Shown here piece after piece: positions 56,801 through 60,000 of a DNA stretch of 60,000 nt. This DNA comes from Symsagittifera roscoffensis (Eukaryota; Xenacoelomorpha; Acoela; Convolutidae). Both the position numbers and the translations under genes were made by a program. A model generated the notes under the pieces. That model worked only from the letters and a program-made list of their open reading frames with translations, made no database searches and had not been told where the DNA came from. Numbering within the stretch: position 1 is the stretch's first letter; each line of letters opens with the position of its first letter. The DNA is taken from contig NC_087066.1 of the NCBI RefSeq assembly GCF_963678635.1, positions 50,217,581 through 50,277,580 on the forward strand, written 5' to 3'.

Positions 56801-57447
56801 TGAAAACGGATGCCATCGGATAATAAAAGAAGGTTGATTCTCTTGCGCTTTGTTTTTGAAAGATACATTGGTATCAAGCTTTTTTTTTCAATTCCGAAGA
56901 CATTTATTCCCAATCTGTTGACCGACTCAAATCTCGGAATGTCGGACAACGACATCGGAAAGGTAAATTTTTTTAATTCGAGTTGTTTCAACTGCTCTCG
57001 ATACAATGCCGGATCGTTTTTATTGTGACTTGAACTTGGTTTGAGAGCGGCTGCAATACTGTAAGCAAAACACTTTTCGTCGTGATTTTTGATGTTGAGG
57101 AGGAAATTGTTGTTTATAAACATTGCAGGTGTTGCGACATAGCTGCTACCTTTTATGGGTTTATAGAGATTTATATTAATATCAAGATGACCCAAGGACT
57201 CGATTATAAAACCACTTCCACTGCTGCGGAAAATTTGTAAAGTGCTAACCATTTGATCAACCATCTCGTAGAAATCATCATCGTCAAGAAAAGAAAGAAA
57301 TGGCTTTGCAAAACTGCTGGCATGACAAGATACTTTTTGCTCCTCGATTGGTTTGATTAGGTGTGCGAAGCTAGAAAATTGCACTTTAATAGGTCCGAAC
57401 TCTTTGCATTTTTCCTTTACAAATAATTGAATGTTAGACTTGTTCAT
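53803..57447 (-). CDS. Family-B DNA polymerase of Polinton/adintovirus type, intact (1214 aa)
   Basis: A single open frame. By residue: Cys/His zinc-like element (241-261); exonuclease motif I in YAIYADTEAL (291-300); endonuclease-VII-like zinc/HNH element with C-x2-C at 391-394, HHDHLSG (405-411) and HNSCNLKL (418-425); exonuclease II-like NLSKYDSHHL (437-446); exonuclease III YLKSDVALLADVF (599-611); polymerase motif A LDVVNLYGG (699-707); motif B KLLNNACFGKT (856-866); motif C YKDTDSLFYE (954-963); KPKAYS (1019). The length and motif order fit protein-primed DNA polymerases of Polintons and relatives, which copy the element DNA. No capsid, packaging ATPase or protease genes lie in the window, and the integrase remnant downstream looks unrelated. 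The tail is acidic and Ser-rich. An intact frame amid decayed repeats implies recent arrival. Confidence 0.9.
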   Translation of the reverse strand: MNKSNIQLFVKEKCKEFGPIKVQFSSFAHLIKPIEEQKVSCHASSFAKPFLSFLDDDDFYEMVDQMVSTLQIFRSSGSGFIIESLGHLDININLYKPIKGSSYVATPAMFINNNFLLNIKNHDEKCFAYSIAAALKPSSSHNKNDPALYREQLKQLELKKFTFPMSLSDIPRFESVNRLGINVFGIEKKSLIPMYLSKTKRKRINLLLLSDGIRFHYCLITNFNAFMARQSVNSTNRTKFCERCLHGFSSKKLLHEHLSLCGEHDAIAIQMPRENTKVRFQHWFKTSMCPYAIYADTEALCRKVHTCMPSPEKSGTTIIENQIPCSFGALLVDRTTGKSHYEFKRDENCIEFFFNWLRKQAVDLAKKKQQFKSLIINDEERENLMSKSCNCVICHESLLTDKVIHHDHLSGKIIGVAHNSCNLKLRTQSFTPVFFHNLSKYDSHHLIRYLSLKPKEKLTIVPCTDENYVSFSLHVPVGEYKTKTGETKSKFEEMRFLDSYRFLPDSLDKLTKSISPEDFQNLKLHFHNKFSYFQRKGVYPYSDVDSSEKFKETNLPAYGADWTNSLSGNIDITYSDYEYARMIWNEFRCQNIGDYHDLYLKSDVALLADVFEGFRNLFKKTYDLDPCHYYSAPNISWDAMLKTTKIELDLLSDIDMLLFCEEAIRGGLNGIGEKRYLKANNAYLPDFEPDKPSTFGLFLDVVNLYGGTMMKPMPTGGFKWIEKSLEEVLATTDESNIGYFVMVDLKYPKELHDEHNDFPLASEKMKITNDILSSYQKSFNQPENPTKKLMETLFDKQNYVCHYSLLKFFVEQGLQVENLSCVLQFDQSNFMKPYIEMNTKLRQQPGLFEFAKNFFKLLNNACFGKTMEILRRRKNLIIVTNTEQAKYYCNKFNFNRFKIFKEDLVGVTLIKKKIKWNKPTYLGAAILDVSKLQLYKFHYENMVPKYGKRARVLYKDTDSLFYEVQTSDLYRDLVGFKNKLDLSDYPPNHFLFSIDNKKIPLKLSDELNGSIISEAVFLKPKAYSISYIDSEKYNSKRSAKGVNYAVKKSLHHDSYKSVLYDGNKIRKPMRIISSEKHMISVSDVNKVALSPFDNKRYYENDGINSLAFGHYKIGFKRSHRKPSFFSDEQSDSDCDFQSPSLSLTPVVSTMSDHKFSLPDPGFWRTAAVASDDDEILDWDAPVIDKHYKESPFILSEAVEDNDHLAVKRSGFINR

Positions 57448-57851
57448 TCCATATAAGTCATCAAATCAAGCTGCTCGCTTATCTTTACTCTAAAGGACTG
57501 GAAATTTTTTTTTGCTGCATGCTGCTCAGTCGTGAATTGAAGTCGGAACGACGAATTTTCCTTAGAACTACCGCGAATGTTGTGATCACTCGATATATGT
57601 GACTGCAAATGTTTCGTTTCAGCGAATACGGTATGGCAGTAAAGACATTTAGCGGGCTTGGTTGATTGATGATTCCATCGCAAGTGACGTAGCGCATTCT
57701 TACATTCTGTGAAAGTTTTGGAACAAGATCCACAATTGTACTCGGCAATTTTTCGTTTCCTCGCGTTTATCTGGTGGTTTTGCAGCAAGTGATCGTTCAA
57801 CTTCTGTTTCTTCGTGTAGCTTTTCGGACAACGATTGCAGCTGAACTCCAT
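57444..57851 (-). CDS. C2H2 zinc-finger protein directly upstream of the polymerase
   Basis: Three C2H2 fingers (C-x2-C ... H-x3/4-H) in about 80 residues: FSCNRCPKSYTKK..., YNCGSCSKTFTEC... and AKCLYCHTVFAET..., then a Gln/Lys-rich tail. The ATG at 57851 is preferred because 'tttttgtttcag' just before it resembles a splice acceptor; an upstream in-frame ATG at 57869 also exists. The stop TGA overlaps the polymerase start in ATGA (57444-57447). N-terminal fingers are common on PolB proteins of this group, so this is either a separate overlapping gene or the front of the polymerase separated by a shift. No promoter can be assigned. Confidence 0.75.
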   Translation of the reverse strand: MEFSCNRCPKSYTKKQKLNDHLLQNHQINARKRKIAEYNCGSCSKTFTECKNALRHLRWNHQSTKPAKCLYCHTVFAETKHLQSHISSDHNIRGSSKENSSFRLQFTTEQHAAKKNFQSFRVKISEQLDLMTYME

Positions 57852-57869
57852 CACCTGAAACAAAAACAA

Positions 57870-58249
57870 AATTATGTTTAAAAAAAATGTTGATGTTGAA
57901 AAACATTTAAAAAATGTTTAAAAAAATGTTTAAAACAAAAATTGATATATTTTTTTAGGAAAACAAACCAAACAAAAGCAAAAAAAATATCAGTTCCAAA
58001 GAAAAAATGTTTTCTTTAAAAACACGAAATCATTTAGGAATTGAACATTTTTGGGTTTTGCAGTAACTGCCGAAACATTTGGCGAGTTTATGATCACGAA
58101 AAGACCCAACTTACTCCAATTTTTCACTTGTTCTTGTTTGATAGGTTGCAAAAACCAAAACTGAAAATGATCTTGTTGTAGAACATTCGAGAAAAATAAT
58201 AGTCGAAACTACATAAAAATGTTGCTGTCTAAGTTCTAAAAATAGAAAA
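57870..58249. other. AT-rich upstream region of the zinc-finger/polymerase pair
   Basis: No ORF of note. It starts with repeated 'gtttaaaaaaatgtt' words (57890-57950). It would contain the promoter or an intron of the polymerase unit. Confidence 0.45.
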
Positions 58250-58721
58250 TTATTATCCAAAGTACCTAGCGTTTTTCGGTGTGGAAAACCATGATTTTTT
58301 GAATTTCAGTTTTCAATGCTTCAATTTTGTTAGTTTCTGATACTTTTTTTTTCTCAGCAATTACCTATAAACTTTGATTCCAGTTCCGTGTTTGTTTTGA
58401 ATTTGCCTGGAAATTGGCTCTAGGGTACTCTTTCATCGAAAAAAAAAACATAATAAAGCAATCTCAAAAGACAACATGTATTTAAACCACTACAATTTCT
58501 TCTAGAATATTCTGGAACATTCTATCAGGTTTCTCATCAAAGTTTCACTCACAGCAACATATGCTGTTACTGTTTGAGATTAGAATCTTCTGATCTAAGC
58601 CAAGTATCAACAATCTTTGTGTCGGATCTTCGGAACGTTTTCAAAAAATTTTAAATGTAGAAAACGTGTTGTGTTCAATTAAGTTTTGTAAACTTGTGAA
58701 CAGATTGTGAACAAATACTTC
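58250..58721. repeat. 472-bp direct repeat, left copy
   Basis: From 'tattatccaaagtacctagc' to 'gtgaacaaatacttc'; the same sequence recurs at 59424-59895, shifted by exactly 1174 bp, with no difference noticed. Non-coding. It flanks the duplicated polymerase piece. Confidence 0.92.
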
Positions 58722-59418
58722 CTGATAAATGATCATGATGAATGACCTTATCAGTCAGAAGGCTTTCGTGGCAAATCACACAGTTACAAGACTTTGACAT
58801 CAAGTTTTCGCGCTCTTCGTCATTTATAATAAGAGATTTGAATTGCTGTTTTTTCTTTGCTAAATCTACCGCTTGTTTTCGTAACCAATTGAAGAAAAAT
58901 TCAATACAGTTTTCGTCTCGCTTGAATTCATAGTGACTTTTTCCTGTTGTTCGGTCGACTAACAAAGCACCGAAAGAGCAGGGAATTTGGTTTTCAATGA
59001 TTGTTGTTCCACTTTTCTCAGGGCTTGGCATGCAGGTGTGAACTTTTCTGCAAAGAGCTTCAGTATCCGCGTATATTGCGTACGGGCACATTGAAGTTTT
59101 AAACCAATGTTGGAATCTAACTTTTGTGTTTTCTCGAGGCATTTGAATGGCTATAGCATCATGTTCGCCGCACAAGCTTAGATGTTCATGCAGAAGCTTT
59201 TTGGAAGAGAATCCATGCAGACATCGCTCACAAAACTTCGTTCTATTGGTAGAGTTAACACTTTGTCGCGCCATAAAAGCATTGAAGTTGGTGATCAAGC
59301 AATAATGAAAACGGATGCCATCGGATAATAAAAGAAGGTTGATTCTCTTGCGCTTTGTTTTTGAAAGATACATTGGTATCAAGCTTTTTTTTTCAATTCC
59401 GAAGACATTTATTCCCAA
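58721..59418 (-). pseudogene. 698-bp exact-looking duplicate of part of the polymerase gene
   Basis: 58721-59418 equals 56216-56913 (offset 2505), i.e. polymerase residues about 179-411, cut just inside the endonuclease-VII-like element after HHDHLSG. The frame is still open (247 aa with a short foreign end), but it lacks the whole polymerase domain and has no start context. Identity implies a very recent duplication. Confidence 0.93.
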
Positions 59419-59423
59419 AGTTA

Positions 59424-59895
59424 TTATTATCCAAAGTACCTAGCGTTTTTCGGTGTGGAAAACCATGATTTTTTGAATTTCAGTTTTCAATGCTTCAATT
59501 TTGTTAGTTTCTGATACTTTTTTTTTCTCAGCAATTACCTATAAACTTTGATTCCAGTTCCGTGTTTGTTTTGAATTTGCCTGGAAATTGGCTCTAGGGT
59601 ACTCTTTCATCGAAAAAAAAAACATAATAAAGCAATCTCAAAAGACAACATGTATTTAAACCACTACAATTTCTTCTAGAATATTCTGGAACATTCTATC
59701 AGGTTTCTCATCAAAGTTTCACTCACAGCAACATATGCTGTTACTGTTTGAGATTAGAATCTTCTGATCTAAGCCAAGTATCAACAATCTTTGTGTCGGA
59801 TCTTCGGAACGTTTTCAAAAAATTTTAAATGTAGAAAACGTGTTGTGTTCAATTAAGTTTTGTAAACTTGTGAACAGATTGTGAACAAATACTTC
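59424..59895. repeat. 472-bp direct repeat, right copy
   Basis: Matches 58250-58721. After 59895 the sequence diverges ('ctcttatctaag'), so the second 1174-bp unit is incomplete: only its non-coding part is present before unrelated DNA up to the window end. Confidence 0.92.
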
Positions 59896-60000
59896 TCTTA
59901 TCTAAGTTAGATTTAAACATGGTGCTCCAATATAAGACTCTGACTATGATTAAGATGTGACTCTAGAAGTTGCTCCCGTTCTTTCGCAAGGCTTATGATT

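Noticed and set aside
51743-57447. Integrase remnant and PolB as parts of one Polinton
   Set aside because: The integrase is heavily decayed, carries a gypsy-type acidic tail and macro-like segment, and is separated from the intact polymerase by 0.7 kb of unrelated AT-rich DNA; the decay states do not match.
58250-59895. The 472-bp direct repeats as LTRs of a retroelement
   Set aside because: The interior is a sense fragment of a DNA polymerase, without primer-binding site or polypurine tract, and the 1174-bp shift is better explained by a partial tandem duplication.
1-60000. CRISPR arrays, bacterial operons, phage genes or rRNA
   Set aside because: No regularly spaced identical repeats with unique spacers, no rRNA-like stretches, and clear eukaryotic introns throughout.

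Overview
The window is AT-rich nuclear DNA from an animal, most likely a marine invertebrate; I cannot name the taxon. The reasons are intron-containing genes with consistent splice phases, two R-SNARE (VAMP/synaptobrevin) genes, a FERM-domain protein, tRNA-derived SINEs, several LINE clades, MULE-like, Ty3/gypsy-like and Polinton-type mobile DNA, and a dense background of decayed repeats. There is nothing bacterial: no operons and no Shine-Dalgarno sites.

Layout. 1-5.8 kb: an (AAAT)n microsatellite and dispersed repeats, several ending in short hairpins or carrying tRNA-like heads. 5.9-10.1 kb (minus): a five-exon gene for an unrecognised coiled-coil protein of about 239 aa. 12.5-13.5 kb (minus): a two-exon synaptobrevin gene of 116 aa whose intron is best read as GC-AG. 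14-21 kb: repeats, a 122-bp tandem duplication, a broken MULE-like transposase (16.1-16.7 kb) and a diverged tandem array (19.7-20.46 kb). 21.5-22.3 kb (minus): a second, three-exon VAMP gene of 140 aa. 23.3-24.3 kb (minus): an uninterrupted 346-aa FERM-like ORF. 26-32 kb: more arrays, two 3' ends of a LINE family in opposite orientation, and a 348-bp MITE. 32.98-37.47 kb (plus): a nearly whole two-ORF LINE of L1/Tx1 type. 37.9-39.6 kb: a long hairpin, a foldback structure built from GAGCGG repeats that encloses a tRNA-Arg-like sequence, and a G-rich minisatellite.

41.8-53.07 kb is the most unusual stretch: about 11 kb of visibly GC-richer, minus-strand, formerly coding DNA full of stops and frameshifts. 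In transcription order it holds the 3' part of a Ty3/gypsy-like integrase with a long acidic tail, then a macro-domain-like segment resembling the OARD1/TARG1 type, a short gap, a coiled-coil gag-like start, an SGNH hydrolase with its signature blocks, and about 7 kb of unrecognised sequence. I read it as remains of one or two copies of an unusually large LTR retroelement carrying accessory enzyme domains.

53.8-57.87 kb (minus): an intact 1214-aa protein-primed-type DNA polymerase B with an embedded endonuclease-VII-like zinc/HNH motif (Polinton/adintovirus type), preceded by a C2H2 zinc-finger ORF that overlaps it by 4 nt. At 58.25-59.9 kb an exact-looking 698-bp copy of part of this polymerase lies between two 472-bp direct repeats.

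Host genes are few (coiled-coil protein, two VAMPs, FERM protein) and all on the minus strand. The two VAMPs would act as vesicle R-SNAREs in membrane fusion. Almost everything else is mobile DNA at different stages of decay. All calls come from reading motifs and splice signals by eye; no searches were run.
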